Source: an uncultured Clostridia bacterium | Lineage (GTDB): Bacteria > Bacillota > Clostridia > Oscillospirales > Ruminococcaceae | NCBI GenBank assembly: GCA_947625375.1 | Contig: CANQOC010000002.1 | Span: 1 to 64,000, forward strand | Direction: 5' to 3' | Length of the DNA: 64,000 bases | In this document: positions 51,350 to 60,005 of the stretch, piece by piece | Position numbering within the stretch: the first letter of the stretch is position 1 | Layout: every line of letters starts with the position of its first letter | Position numbers and translations under genes: made by a program | The notes under the pieces: model-generated | Seen by the model: the letters and a program-made list of their open reading frames with translations, nothing else | The model's database searches: none | What the model was told of the DNA's origin: nothing

Positions 51350-51952
51350 TCAGGCAAAGGACTTTTTAATGATAAGCCTTACCTTATGGGACTTTACGCC
51401 GACAAGGACCTCGTCGGCAAGACTCGCGACAATCGATTTTTCAAGCTCGTCCCATTTCTCCCTTGCGTCCTCCGAATCGGGGACGGTTCCGAGATTTTCC
51501 CTCATCGCGGCGAGGGACCACATTCTTTCGTATCCGAAGCTCGGGACGTTGTCGTACATATAGTCGGAGTAGTCGCCGCAATACTGAATCGACGCGTCAT
51601 AGGACATCAGGCAATACTCGAAGATTCCGGTGAGCTTTCCCATAAATCCGCGGAGAGCTTCGTTCTTGCCGGAAGAGGAGACCGAAAGAAACTGTTCCCT
51701 TTGGTCATAGTCGACCTTGCAGTCGGCTTCGAGGCAGAGCGAGACATCCTTTCCCTCGCCCTCGACCCAAAATTCACCGTAAAAGTCGCCGACGATGCCC
51801 TTTATAAGACCCATCATCTCTTCGGCGAGCAGGCGGACGCGCAAGGCTTCCTTGCGGTCAAGGTGCTGATACTCAGCAAAGCGCTCTGCTTCGGCGAGAG
51901 CCGCGTTTATTCCGCGGCCGGTGTTCTTTACTGAGATAACATTTGTCTTCAT
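51350..51952 (-). CDS. Degenerate HATPase-like protein of the NHLM operon
   Basis: 200 residues with no exact family name that I can give. The N-terminal half resembles the RsbW fold: RVRLLAEEMMGLIKGIVGDF (39-58) occupies the N-box position, and YGEFWVEGEGKDVSLCLEAD the following strand pair, but the Mg-binding Asn and the Gly-rich G1/G2 motifs are missing. The rest (LRGFMGKLTGIFEYCLMSYD, a Tyr/Asp-rich stretch, then a C-terminal VRLIIKKSF strand) is of unknown role. Lying between the STAS and HlyD-like genes with a 12-base gap to the STAS gene, it is probably a non-catalytic partner of the STAS protein or a link to the exporter; this is inference. Confidence 0.65.
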   Translation of the reverse strand: MKTNVISVKNTGRGINAALAEAERFAEYQHLDRKEALRVRLLAEEMMGLIKGIVGDFYGEFWVEGEGKDVSLCLEADCKVDYDQREQFLSVSSSGKNEALRGFMGKLTGIFEYCLMSYDASIQYCGDYSDYMYDNVPSFGYERMWSLAAMRENLGTVPDSEDAREKWDELEKSIVASLADEVLVGVKSHKVRLIIKKSFA

Positions 51953-51964
51953 CGAGCGCCTCCG

Positions 51965-52261
51965 TTATTCGATTGTGAGAATCTCGTTGAAGCCGGTAAT
52001 CTCGAAAATCTCGGCGATGGTCTCGTTGACGTGAATAACGGTCATCTTTCCCTGACGGTTCATGACCTTCTGTGCCGCCAAGAGGACGCGGAGTCCCGCC
52101 GAAGACATATAGTCAAGCTTTTCGAGGTCGAGCACAAGCTCGGTAATTCCGTTCACGGAGTTTTTGAGCTCGGCTTCGAGCTGGGGCGACGTACCGGTGT
52201 CAAGACGTCCTTCAAGAGCTACTGTGAGTTTGCTGCCTTCCTGATTTTTAGTGATTGTCAT
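51965..52261 (-). CDS. STAS-domain anti-anti-sigma-type protein
   Basis: 98-residue single STAS domain of the SpoIIAA/RsbV class. KLTVALEGRLDTGTSPQLEA is the opening strand pair and VLDLEKLDYMSSAGLRVLLA the phosphorylation loop; Ser54 corresponds to the regulated serine of SpoIIAA. Its likely kinase (48270) and phosphatase (48674) are in the same operon. When dephosphorylated such proteins bind the kinase or another partner; which partner is freed here is unknown. ATG 52261 has GAAAGGAA 9 bases upstream; an in-frame TTG six codons earlier lacks a site. About 94 bases separate it from the upstream ABC gene, the widest gap in the operon. Confidence 0.93.
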   Translation of the reverse strand: MTITKNQEGSKLTVALEGRLDTGTSPQLEAELKNSVNGITELVLDLEKLDYMSSAGLRVLLAAQKVMNRQGKMTVIHVNETIAEIFEITGFNEILTIE

Positions 52262-52355
52262 GGCAAAAATTCCTTTCAATACATGTATTTAGCTATACGC
52301 CTGCGGGAAATCCGCGGCGACTGCTTATGATAATAATCCGTGCGCCGAAAGGGCG

Positions 52356-54539
52356 TCAGGTGTCGAGCCTCTGACGCTCGACAAGCTCGGCAAACTTTCC
52401 GCCGAGCGCAATCAGCTCGTCATATGTTCCGTCCTCGACGATGTGTCCGCCCTCGAGGAAAATAATCCTGTCGCACTGCTTTATCGTCGAAAGGCGGTGA
52501 GCGATGACGATTCTCGTGCACTTTAAGCTGTCGAGCGACTGTGAAACCCTCTTCTGTGTGAGGTTGTCGAGCGCCGACGTCGCCTCGTCGAGCATCAGCA
52601 CGCGGGGCTTCGGCGCAATCGCCCTTGCTATCATAAGGCGCTGGCGCTGTCCGCCCGAGATTCCTCCCGAACCCTCGGAAATCATCGTGTGCATACCCAT
52701 CGGCATCGCCCTGATGTCGTCGGCGATACCGGCGAGCTCGGCGGCCTCCCAAGCCTCGTCCATCGTGAGCTGCGGAGCCGAGATGGTGATGTTCGAGAAG
52801 ATGTCGCCGGTGAAGAGCTTTCCGTTCTGCATTACGACGCCGATTTTTCGGCGCAGCGACTTAAGGTCGAGGGTCGAAATGTCACGCCCGTCGTAGTAGA
52901 TGGCGCCGCGCTGGGGCGTCTCGAATCCGAGGAGAAGCCTCATCAGCGTCGACTTTCCGCAGCCGGTAGAGCCGACGATTGCGACATACTGACCGGGGGT
53001 AATCTTCAGCGAAAGGTTGTCGAGGATGTTCGGCATATTGTCGTTATAGCGGAAGGTGACGTTGTTGACCTCGATGCCTCCCGAGAGGCGGGTGATAACC
53101 TGTTTCCCCTCGGATACCTCGGGGACGGCGTTGAGTATCGGCTTGACCATGTCGAGAATCGGCTTGATGTTCGCGACGGTGAGAGCGATTCCCGCGAGCG
53201 ACGAAAACGCGCCCGAGACCATTCCGTATGCCGTGTTGAAGGAATAGTAGTCGGCGACCGAAATTCCGCTCTTTACCGCGGCGTAATACATCACAATCAT
53301 ACCGACCGACGAGATTAACATCGAGAAAACGCCGTTGTATTTGATGAACGCGGGCGGGTTATAGTTGAGCTTTGCCTCTTCGGCATGGCCCTTCGCCCAC
53401 TTCGAGAAGACTCTCTTTTCGGCTCCGGCGAGCTTGATTTTCTGTATGCCCGAGATAAGAGCATAGCTAAGGCCGCTTTCGTGCGCTCCGAGCTCCATCG
53501 CCCGCTTCGAGATGCTCATCTGCGTCATCGAGGTGACGACCGAGAACGCGACCGTCACGATTATAACCGTCAGCGCCGGAACGACGAGAACGGGGGCGTA
53601 AATGAAAATCTGCCCGATATATACCAGCGAGAACACCGACGTCAGACCGGTCGACAGAAGCGTCGAGACGAGCATATCGCAGAGCGAGCCGATATACTGT
53701 GCGCGGCTCGAAAGCTCGCCCGAGCTGTATTCCTTGAAGAAGCTCGGCGGAAGGCTCATCACGCGCATCATCGTCGCCGACTGAACATACATCGACATCT
53801 TTGTGTTCATTCTCGCGAGCAGGAGGTCGCGGGTCGCCGAAATCATCATCTGCGAAACTCCGATGCAGATGAAGAACACCATTACCGACAGAAGGAGGCT
53901 TATGCTCTTTTCTTCGATTACGGTAGAAAACAGGAAATTCTGCAGTCTCGGGAGCATAAGTCCGATAAGCGTTACCGCGAGCATCGCCAAGCCGTACAGG
54001 ACAAAGTCGGCGACCGACATCGTCGATATAACGTATTTCATCAGCTCGGGGATATTGAGCTTTTTAAGCGGAAACGGCTTATAGAACGCAATCGCGTCCT
54101 GCTCAAAGTCGCCCTCGTTGGCCTTTGTGACCCTTGTGCGCTTGCCGGTCGAGGGGTCGGTGAAAAAGTATCCGACCAAAGGCCCCGGAACCGCCGCAAT
54201 CGCCGCGCCGTCCGACTTTCTTGTCATCAGGAACGGGCCGACGGCGTCTTTATACCAGCCCTTTTCAAGCTTTACGGTCCGCCGCATTATCCCGTTCGGG
54301 CGCATAAGGAATTCGAGCTGTTCGTTGATGTCGCTTATGTTCGGGGGAAGCTCCTTCGGCTTAATGTGATAATACTTGAGTATTAAGGCAATAGCGTCCT
54401 TCGCGCGGTCGGCGTCGCCCATAAACGCCGAAGACTCGTTCTTTCCGGTAACACAGTCGGAAAGCTCGAAAAACGCCTCCTCAAAAATCTGTTGGTCGCT
54501 CTCTTTGCGCTGTCTAATCTGTTCGTCAAACCATCCCAT
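52356..54539 (-). CDS. NHLM-type export ABC transporter, non-peptidase subunit
   Basis: 727 residues matching the second ATPase of NHLM/NHLP export systems. A soluble N-terminal domain of about 170 residues (ILKYYHIKPKELPPNISDIN, LEKGWYKDAVGPFLMTRKSD) without the C39 catalytic residues precedes six membrane helices (about 175-440) and an ABC ATPase with Walker A GSTGCGKST, signature ISGGQRQRLMIARAI, Walker B LMLDEATSALD and switch IAHRLSTI. It should pair with the peptidase-containing ATPase encoded just upstream to export a leader peptide. The genes are 17 bases apart. The ATPase motifs are intact, so both sites can hydrolyse. The cargo is not encoded in the window. Confidence 0.9.
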   Translation of the reverse strand: MGWFDEQIRQRKESDQQIFEEAFFELSDCVTGKNESSAFMGDADRAKDAIALILKYYHIKPKELPPNISDINEQLEFLMRPNGIMRRTVKLEKGWYKDAVGPFLMTRKSDGAAIAAVPGPLVGYFFTDPSTGKRTRVTKANEGDFEQDAIAFYKPFPLKKLNIPELMKYVISTMSVADFVLYGLAMLAVTLIGLMLPRLQNFLFSTVIEEKSISLLLSVMVFFICIGVSQMMISATRDLLLARMNTKMSMYVQSATMMRVMSLPPSFFKEYSSGELSSRAQYIGSLCDMLVSTLLSTGLTSVFSLVYIGQIFIYAPVLVVPALTVIIVTVAFSVVTSMTQMSISKRAMELGAHESGLSYALISGIQKIKLAGAEKRVFSKWAKGHAEEAKLNYNPPAFIKYNGVFSMLISSVGMIVMYYAAVKSGISVADYYSFNTAYGMVSGAFSSLAGIALTVANIKPILDMVKPILNAVPEVSEGKQVITRLSGGIEVNNVTFRYNDNMPNILDNLSLKITPGQYVAIVGSTGCGKSTLMRLLLGFETPQRGAIYYDGRDISTLDLKSLRRKIGVVMQNGKLFTGDIFSNITISAPQLTMDEAWEAAELAGIADDIRAMPMGMHTMISEGSGGISGGQRQRLMIARAIAPKPRVLMLDEATSALDNLTQKRVSQSLDSLKCTRIVIAHRLSTIKQCDRIIFLEGGHIVEDGTYDELIALGGKFAELVERQRLDT

Positions 54540-54556
54540 AGCTTTTCATCACCGCC

Positions 54557-56737
54557 TTATTCGTTCGAGACAAGCTCGGTATAATAGCCGCCCTTGGCAT
54601 AGAGCTCTTCGTGTGTCCCGCGCTCGACGACCTTTCCGTTGTCGAGGACGATTATCTCGTCGCAGTCGCGGATTGTCGAAAGTCTGTGCGCCACGACGAT
54701 ACAGGTTATGCCGCGGTCTTTAATCGACTTGACGACCTCGTATTCGGTCTTTGCGTCGAGGGCGCTCGTCGCTTCGTCGAGGATAATGATTGTCGGATCC
54801 TGTGCGAGAACGCGGGCGATTTCGAGGCGCTGGCGCTGTCCGCCCGAGAAGTCCTTGCCGCCCTCGGTGAGCTTATAGTTGTATCCGCCCTCGCGGAGCA
54901 TAATGTCCTCGTGAAGCTGTGCGTCCTTGGCGGCGAGGATAACCTCGAAGTCTTCAATCGAAGTGTCCCACATTCTTATATTGTTCGCGATGGTGTCCTC
55001 GAAGAGAATTATATCCTGGTCGACGACGGCGAGCGAGCCGGTGAAGACCGAGCGGTCGATTTCGGACATCGGCTTTCCGTCGAAGAGGATTTCGCCGCTC
55101 CAAGGGTGATAGAGTCCGGAAATAAGCTTCGACAGCGTCGATTTTCCGCATCCCGACGACCCGACGAGCGCGACCCTCGCGCCCGGCTTAAGGCTCAGGT
55201 TGAAGTTTTCAATAAGCGGGTCGGCGAGCTTTGAGTACCCGAAGGTGACGTTTTTCATCTCGAGGGCGCCCGAGAGCTTGTCGTATTCCTTACCCTCGTC
55301 GACGGTGTCGTTGTCATAGTTTACGTCGGTCGGATACTGCATGACGTCTTCGACGCGCTCCATCTGTGTGCGCATTTCCTGAAGCGTCTGCCCCGCGGAA
55401 ATAAGCGTCATCGCAGGGCCGGTGAACGAGCCGAGGAAGCCTTGGAACGCCATAATCATACCGACGGTGAACTTTCCCTGAATGGTGAGCCATACGCCGA
55501 GAATCATTACGAGTATGCCGGTGATGTCGGACACGACTGCGGGAATGATTCCGAGGTACTGACTCAGCTTCGCAAACTTTACCGACTGCGAGTTGACTCC
55601 GGCCTGATACCCCGCCCAGCGCTCGAAATAGCCGTTTTCGGCGCCCGACGCCTTAATCGTTTCAATCATCTCGATGCCGGCGACCGTCGCCGAGGCGAGC
55701 ATTCCGGCGTCCCTCATCTGTACCCTCGTGATGTTGACCCTCTTTTTGGAGATGATTCGGGACATGAAGAGGTTGATGAAAATCGAGGCGATTCCGACAA
55801 GCGTCAGAAGCCAGCTGTAGCGAATCATGACGACGAGATAGAAAATCATCATCACCGTCTGCAATACCAGCGGGGCGAATGTCCCGACAAGGGAGTTCGC
55901 GATGCTCGCGTTGGTAAACTGACGCTGCTGAATGTCGCCCGCCATGCGCTGCGAGAAGAATTCCATCGGCATTCTCAGGACCTTCCACATATACGAGCTC
56001 GAGCCGTATATCTCCATCTTGCCGTTGATTTTCAGTGACATCGACGCCTGTATCGCGGAGACGATTAGCTGTACCGCGGTCATCACCGAGAGGGCAATCA
56101 AAAACGGAGTGAACCACTCGGGATTCTGGTGAGTCAGAAGGCGGTCGAGGAAGATTCTTGAAAACGCCGGGTTGATGATTCCAATCAGCGACGAGATTAT
56201 CGTCGTGAGGACGACGAAGGCGATTGCGGGACCGGTGCCCTTAAGTCTGCTCTTTGCGAAATCGATGACGCTCTTCTGCTTTCCGCCCGGCTCGAAGTTC
56301 TCGCCCGGCTCGAACATCATGCAGATTCCGGTGAACGAGCTGTCAAAGGTCTCCATCGGGACGGAATAGCTCCCCTTCGCGGGGTCGTTGAGATACGCCT
56401 TGTTGCCCTTGAAGCCGTTCAGGACGACAAAGTGATTGAAGTTCCAGTGGACGATACAGGGGAATTTCCCCTCTGTCTTAAGCTCGTCGGGTTCAAAGCG
56501 GTAGCCCTTGGCAACCAGACCGTAGCTCCGCGCGGCCTTTAGGATATTCCTTGCGTTTGAGCCGTCGCGCGAGACGCCGCAGTCCGCCCTGACCTGTTCG
56601 AGCGGAATCCACTTGTTGTAATACGCGAGTATCATAGTGAGCGAAGCGGCGCCGCATTCGAGCGCCTCGAGCTGCATCACCACGGGCGTCTTTGCGACGC
56701 CGCCCTGTACCGGCTTTTTAATCTTTTGTTCTTTCAC
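54557..56737 (-). CDS. NHLM-type export ABC transporter with C39 leader peptidase
   Basis: 726 residues. The N-terminal C39 domain (about 15-145) has VVMQLEALECGAASLTMIL with catalytic Cys28, NHFVVLNGF with His102 and NDPAKGSYSVP with Asp118, so it can cleave a precursor after a Gly-Gly-type site. Six membrane helices (about 160-450) and an ATPase with [35 protein letters not shown] and VAHRLSTI follow. This is the arrangement of NHLM-family exporters of NHLP-leader natural products. The start is GTG 56737 behind GGGAGGAAG. It is the first gene of the seven-gene operon and has a good promoter. No precursor or modifying enzyme gene is visible around it, so its substrate is probably encoded elsewhere. 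Confidence 0.93.
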   Translation of the reverse strand: MKEQKIKKPVQGGVAKTPVVMQLEALECGAASLTMILAYYNKWIPLEQVRADCGVSRDGSNARNILKAARSYGLVAKGYRFEPDELKTEGKFPCIVHWNFNHFVVLNGFKGNKAYLNDPAKGSYSVPMETFDSSFTGICMMFEPGENFEPGGKQKSVIDFAKSRLKGTGPAIAFVVLTTIISSLIGIINPAFSRIFLDRLLTHQNPEWFTPFLIALSVMTAVQLIVSAIQASMSLKINGKMEIYGSSSYMWKVLRMPMEFFSQRMAGDIQQRQFTNASIANSLVGTFAPLVLQTVMMIFYLVVMIRYSWLLTLVGIASIFINLFMSRIISKKRVNITRVQMRDAGMLASATVAGIEMIETIKASGAENGYFERWAGYQAGVNSQSVKFAKLSQYLGIIPAVVSDITGILVMILGVWLTIQGKFTVGMIMAFQGFLGSFTGPAMTLISAGQTLQEMRTQMERVEDVMQYPTDVNYDNDTVDEGKEYDKLSGALEMKNVTFGYSKLADPLIENFNLSLKPGARVALVGSSGCGKSTLSKLISGLYHPWSGEILFDGKPMSEIDRSVFTGSLAVVDQDIILFEDTIANNIRMWDTSIEDFEVILAAKDAQLHEDIMLREGGYNYKLTEGGKDFSGGQRQRLEIARVLAQDPTIIILDEATSALDAKTEYEVVKSIKDRGITCIVVAHRLSTIRDCDEIIVLDNGKVVERGTHEELYAKGGYYTELVSNE

Positions 56738-56804
56738 GAAAACTTCCTCCCGGATTGTATATGTTCAGAGATGTCGATTTTATCTCATTCTTCATCTATC
56801 TTAC

Positions 56805-56833
56805 ATTATACATTAAAATTTCCGTCAGTGCAA
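56805..56833 (-). promoter_or_regulatory. Promoter of the NHLM/partner-switching operon
   Basis: TTGCAC (56833-56828) and TATAAT (56810-56805) on the minus strand with a 17-bp spacer, 68 bases before the GTG start. Confidence 0.8.
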
Positions 56834-57036
56834 TGTTGTCTGCGTTGTTTTTATGTCGTTTGCGACATTTTTATTCCCCGGCGCGGCGAAAACCGTACAT
56901 TATTTTCCATTCCGTCCTGTTGTTTCCATTGATTGTCTCTTCATTATTACGACTTCCGAAAATCTCAATTCTGTCCCTTGCCCTACGTTTACGTAAATTT
57001 TTTGTCGTAAACCGCAATTTTTATTGTCACAAAATC
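56834..57036. promoter_or_regulatory. Divergent control region with a GTTTACG/CGTAAAC dyad
   Basis: The spacer between the NHLM operon and the GHKL kinase gene is AT-rich and gene-free. It holds GTTTACG (56987-56993) and CGTAAAC (57006-57012), exact complements 12 bases apart. The right arm lies within TTTTTTGTCGTAAAC (56998-57012), the 15-mer shared with 29394-29408. A LytTR-type regulator site is possible. Confidence 0.55.
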
Positions 57037-57065
57037 TTGCAAAACAAACTGTAAGATGTTATAAT
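57037..57065 (+). promoter_or_regulatory. Promoter of the GHKL kinase/LytTR regulator pair
   Basis: TTGCAA (57037-57042) and TATAAT (57060-57065), spacer 17 bp, followed by AGCTTT as at 29442-29447. Confidence 0.8.
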
Positions 57066-57103
57066 AGCTTTATATTTTTGTTTTAAAGCAAGGAGAGGGG
57101 ATA

Positions 57104-57364
57104 ATGAGGAAACCAAGGAATATTCTTCTCTCGGCGGTGTTTCTCGTTATCTGCTGTCTGATGATAGCTCTCTTCACTGTGTTCATGCTCGACCCGCCTC
57201 TTATGGACGAGGAATGGCTCTCGGAGGAATCGTGTACATTCACGACCGACGGTGACGAGACCTTGGAGGTTCACACCGGCGACGAGCTCGGAAATATCCG
57301 CACCGACGGGTACTATACCGCTATACCGACACGACGGCATACATCTATCCCGCTCTGCTTGTGA
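57104..57364 (+). CDS. N-terminal fragment of a GHKL sensor kinase (frameshifted)
   Basis: 86 codons: a membrane helix (about 8-29), then an external stretch (MDEEWLSEESCTFTTDGDET, LEVHTGDELGNIRTDGYY) and about 15 out-of-frame residues to a TGA. The frame breaks at an exact tandem repeat of CTATACCG (57313-57320 and 57321-57328). Removing one copy joins residue Tyr71 to the frame reading TDTTAYIYPALLVNTNPD, which continues into the next entry and gives a 478-residue kinase. GGAGAGG precedes the ATG. So this is the first part of a broken gene. Alternatively, the pair could be made as two proteins, since the next frame has a GTG overlapping this TGA (GTGA). Confidence 0.8.
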   Translation: MRKPRNILLSAVFLVICCLMIALFTVFMLDPPLMDEEWLSEESCTFTTDGDETLEVHTGDELGNIRTDGYYTAIPTRRHTSIPLCL

Positions 57365-58548
57365 ACACCAATCCCGACGTTTCGGCAAGGCGTCTTGCCG
57401 CCGCGACGAACAGCTCGGCAATCCTCGCCGGAATCTCGGGCATCGCTTTTGTAATCACCGCCGCTCTGTTCCTTCTGAGCATCGCCTTTGAGCACACCGA
57501 TTTCAGCCTTATCTTCCTCGCAGTCGGTATTATCTGCAACTGTGTGACAATGCTCTTCAACACCGGCGCGGTGCAGTGCCCCGAATCGGTCGTCGGACTT
57601 GTGTTCGACCTGCAGCAGCTTTTGACTCTGCCGATGATTATCATTTTTATCGTCTTTACAATCCGAAACCGCAGGGTCGGGATTATAAAATATATACTTA
57701 TTTTCACGGGAATCCTCGCGGGACTGATGCTCTTGGCGAATGTCCTCGGACTTATCTTCGACAACGTCCCGGCGCCCGTCAAGCAGCTTGGGTTTATCGT
57801 ATATCTTCTTTATAATCAGATGTTCGAGAAGGCGCTTACCATCGCCTGCAACTATCTTATCATCATATGTGTCGCGGCGGCGCTTTATTATCACATTCGC
57901 GGACTTATCGCCATTCACGCCGAAAACACCGCCCTTGAAAGTCAGAACAGGGCGATTGTCGCGGGGTATGAAAACATGGTGTATAATGTAAAAAAGACCG
58001 CCGAGGTCCGTCACGAATGGAAGCACGACCTTCTTTCGCTGTCGCTTCTTTATGACAAGGGAAAAATCGACGAAATCGGGGAATATCTTAAGGAAAAGAA
58101 CGAGTTTCTGAGCAATACCGAAAAGGTCCGCCTCACCGAAAACTTCGTGTTCGACGTTATCCTCAATTCCGCGTCGGCGCGTGCGGACGAAGCGGGAGTC
58201 GACCTTAAGACGCATGTAAACATTCCCCCGACGATAAATATACGGGAAGAGGATCTCTGTCAGCTGCTGCTTAATATGTTCGACAACGCCTTTAACGCCT
58301 GTGAAAAGGTCAAGGAAAACAAGTTTATCAACTTTACCGCCGAGATGAAGAACGGCTTCCTCGCGATAAGGTGTCAGAACAGCACTTCGGGCGAACAGTC
58401 CTCAAACGGCGGCGATATTTCGCACGGCTGGGGTCTTAAGAATATGGAAAAGGTTTGCAGACACTACGGTTCCGACCTCATCAAAGGCGAGGCGGACGGC
58501 GTTTATACGGTCAAGACCGCACTTCAGATCGGCAGCAAGGAGGACTGA
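57361..58548 (+). CDS. GHKL sensor histidine kinase, main part of a frameshifted gene
   Basis: 395 residues from GTG 57361, which overlaps the stop of the preceding fragment by four bases; no independent ribosome binding site is obvious. About six hydrophobic segments (ISGIAFVITAALFLLSIAF, IFLAVGIICNCVTMLF, MIIIFIVFTI and on) are followed by a cytoplasmic kinase with VRHEWKHDLLSLSLLYDKGK as the phosphorylation helix, LCQLLLNMFDNAFNACEK as N-box and SHGWGLKNMEKVC as G2. This is the AgrC/VirS-like class that senses peptides or small ligands. The response regulator gene starts four bases after its stop. With the 8-bp duplication removed, the kinase would regain its first helix and external loop. 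Confidence 0.88.
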   Translation: MNTNPDVSARRLAAATNSSAILAGISGIAFVITAALFLLSIAFEHTDFSLIFLAVGIICNCVTMLFNTGAVQCPESVVGLVFDLQQLLTLPMIIIFIVFTIRNRRVGIIKYILIFTGILAGLMLLANVLGLIFDNVPAPVKQLGFIVYLLYNQMFEKALTIACNYLIIICVAAALYYHIRGLIAIHAENTALESQNRAIVAGYENMVYNVKKTAEVRHEWKHDLLSLSLLYDKGKIDEIGEYLKEKNEFLSNTEKVRLTENFVFDVILNSASARADEAGVDLKTHVNIPPTINIREEDLCQLLLNMFDNAFNACEKVKENKFINFTAEMKNGFLAIRCQNSTSGEQSSNGGDISHGWGLKNMEKVCRHYGSDLIKGEADGVYTVKTALQIGSKED

Positions 58549-58552
58549 CCTT

Positions 58553-59263
58553 ATGTATACTGTTGCTGTATGCGACGACGACAGAGAATTCAACCAGTCG
58601 ATGGTGAGAATGTGCAGAGCTGTGCTCGACAAAACCGGAATTCAGTACAGCCTTAAGTCGTTTTTCTGCGAAGAAGACGTTATGCGCGACATCTCTCACG
58701 GCGGAAAAACCGACCTTATGTTCATAGACATAAGGCTCGGGCGGAAGAACGGAATCGACCTTGCGCGAAAGCTCAAGGAGCGCGGCGAGGACACCTCGGT
58801 TGTGCTGATGACCGTTGACAGCAGCTTTTTGCTCGCGGGGTATTCGGTCCAGCCGGTGTACTTCCTGATGAAGCCGATTGACCCCGAGGAGCTTGAAAAG
58901 GCATTCAAGGCCGACCTTAAGCGCCGTCAGCAGAGCATGAACATCTTTATCCGCTGTGAGCGGAAGCACGTTCCGATACCCGTCGACAGCATCATATATG
59001 TCGAAATCATCGACCACGCGATTACGATACATACCCGTACGAAGGACTATAACACGCGAATGACCTTTTCGCAGCTCCTCGACGAGCTTCCGTCGTCGAC
59101 CTTTGCGCGGTGCCACAACTCATACGCCGTCAACCTCTCCCGCGTGTCGCACTTCTCTCGCGCGCTGGGCATCACCCTCGACAACAGGGTCACCCTCCCC
59201 ATCGGGCGGAAATACTTCGACCACTTCAGACAGTGCTTTATACAGTTTATTGATACGTATTGA
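58553..59263 (+). CDS. LytTR-family response regulator
   Basis: 236 residues: receiver domain (about 2-120) with acidic pocket CDDDREF, phospho-acceptor in LMFIDIRLGRKNG (Asp59) and the switch Lys in YFLMKPID, then a LytTR DNA-binding domain (about 130-233) with IYVEIIDHAITIHTRTKDYN and FARCHNSYAVNLSRVSHFSR. AgrA-type regulators of this class usually control their own locus and bacteriocin or quorum genes. It is coupled to the GHKL kinase gene (gap four bases). The divergent NHLM operon is a natural target, but this is inference. The protein is intact, so if the kinase is non-functional the regulator may be constitutively off or driven by acetyl phosphate. Confidence 0.93.
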   Translation: MYTVAVCDDDREFNQSMVRMCRAVLDKTGIQYSLKSFFCEEDVMRDISHGGKTDLMFIDIRLGRKNGIDLARKLKERGEDTSVVLMTVDSSFLLAGYSVQPVYFLMKPIDPEELEKAFKADLKRRQQSMNIFIRCERKHVPIPVDSIIYVEIIDHAITIHTRTKDYNTRMTFSQLLDELPSSTFARCHNSYAVNLSRVSHFSRALGITLDNRVTLPIGRKYFDHFRQCFIQFIDTY

Positions 59264-59676
59264 GGGAAAGGAATTCGCTGCGCGAATGCTATTTTTAGTC
59301 TCCTACACCCTACCCCCTCCCACATGGGAGGGGGTTCTGCGTTGACAAGGTTTGGAGAGCCGCCTGACGGCGGGGGGGAAATTGGCGCGGCGCCGTACTT
59401 TGCTATAAGGAGTCCGCTGAGCGGAATTAAAGGCACTGCGTGCCATCGGCTTGTAAAAGGAATTCGCTTCGCTCATGCTATCTTAATCACCCCACCCCGC
59501 CCTCCCCTCAAGGGGGGTATAGAGGAAACTTGCGAGCGTAATAGGAAAATTATATCTGCGTCCGACTTTTTATAAGGTATTCGCTTCGCTCATGCTGTTT
59601 TTAAACTCCCACCCCTTTCCCTCCCACATGGGAGGGGGTTCAGCATAACTAAGGCTTGGATAGCACTGACGCGGGA

Positions 59677-59784
59677 GGGCGCAGTCACGACCGCCACCGG
59701 CGGTCGAAACGAAAAGAGCAGGAAAACCGCTTGCGGGTTTTTCTGCTTCTTTCGTTTGCGCGCAAAGCGCGCCGGTCTGCGCCC
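59677..59784 (-). repeat. Cloverleaf repeat element, copy 8
   Basis: Outer arms GGGCGCAG and CTGCGCCC; arm GACCGCC-ACC-GGCGGTC; central arm AACGAAAAGAGCAGGAAAA paired with TTTTTCTGCTTCTTTCGTT (imperfect); last arm GCGCGC-AAA-GCGCGC. Confidence 0.7.
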
Positions 59785-60005
59785 GAGGTTGTGGAGACGC
59801 CGCACTGCCCGTAATAAGGTATTCGCTGCGCTCATACTATTTTTAGACTCCTACCCCCTTCCCCCTCCCACATGGGAGGGGGCTATGTGTTGCCAAAGTT
59901 TGGTGAGTCGCCTGACGGCGGGGAAAGTTTGCACGGCGTCATGCGTTGCTATAAGGTGTCGTTTTGTAACAAACGATAAATGCCTCATCTTTGATGTCTC
60001 ACTAT

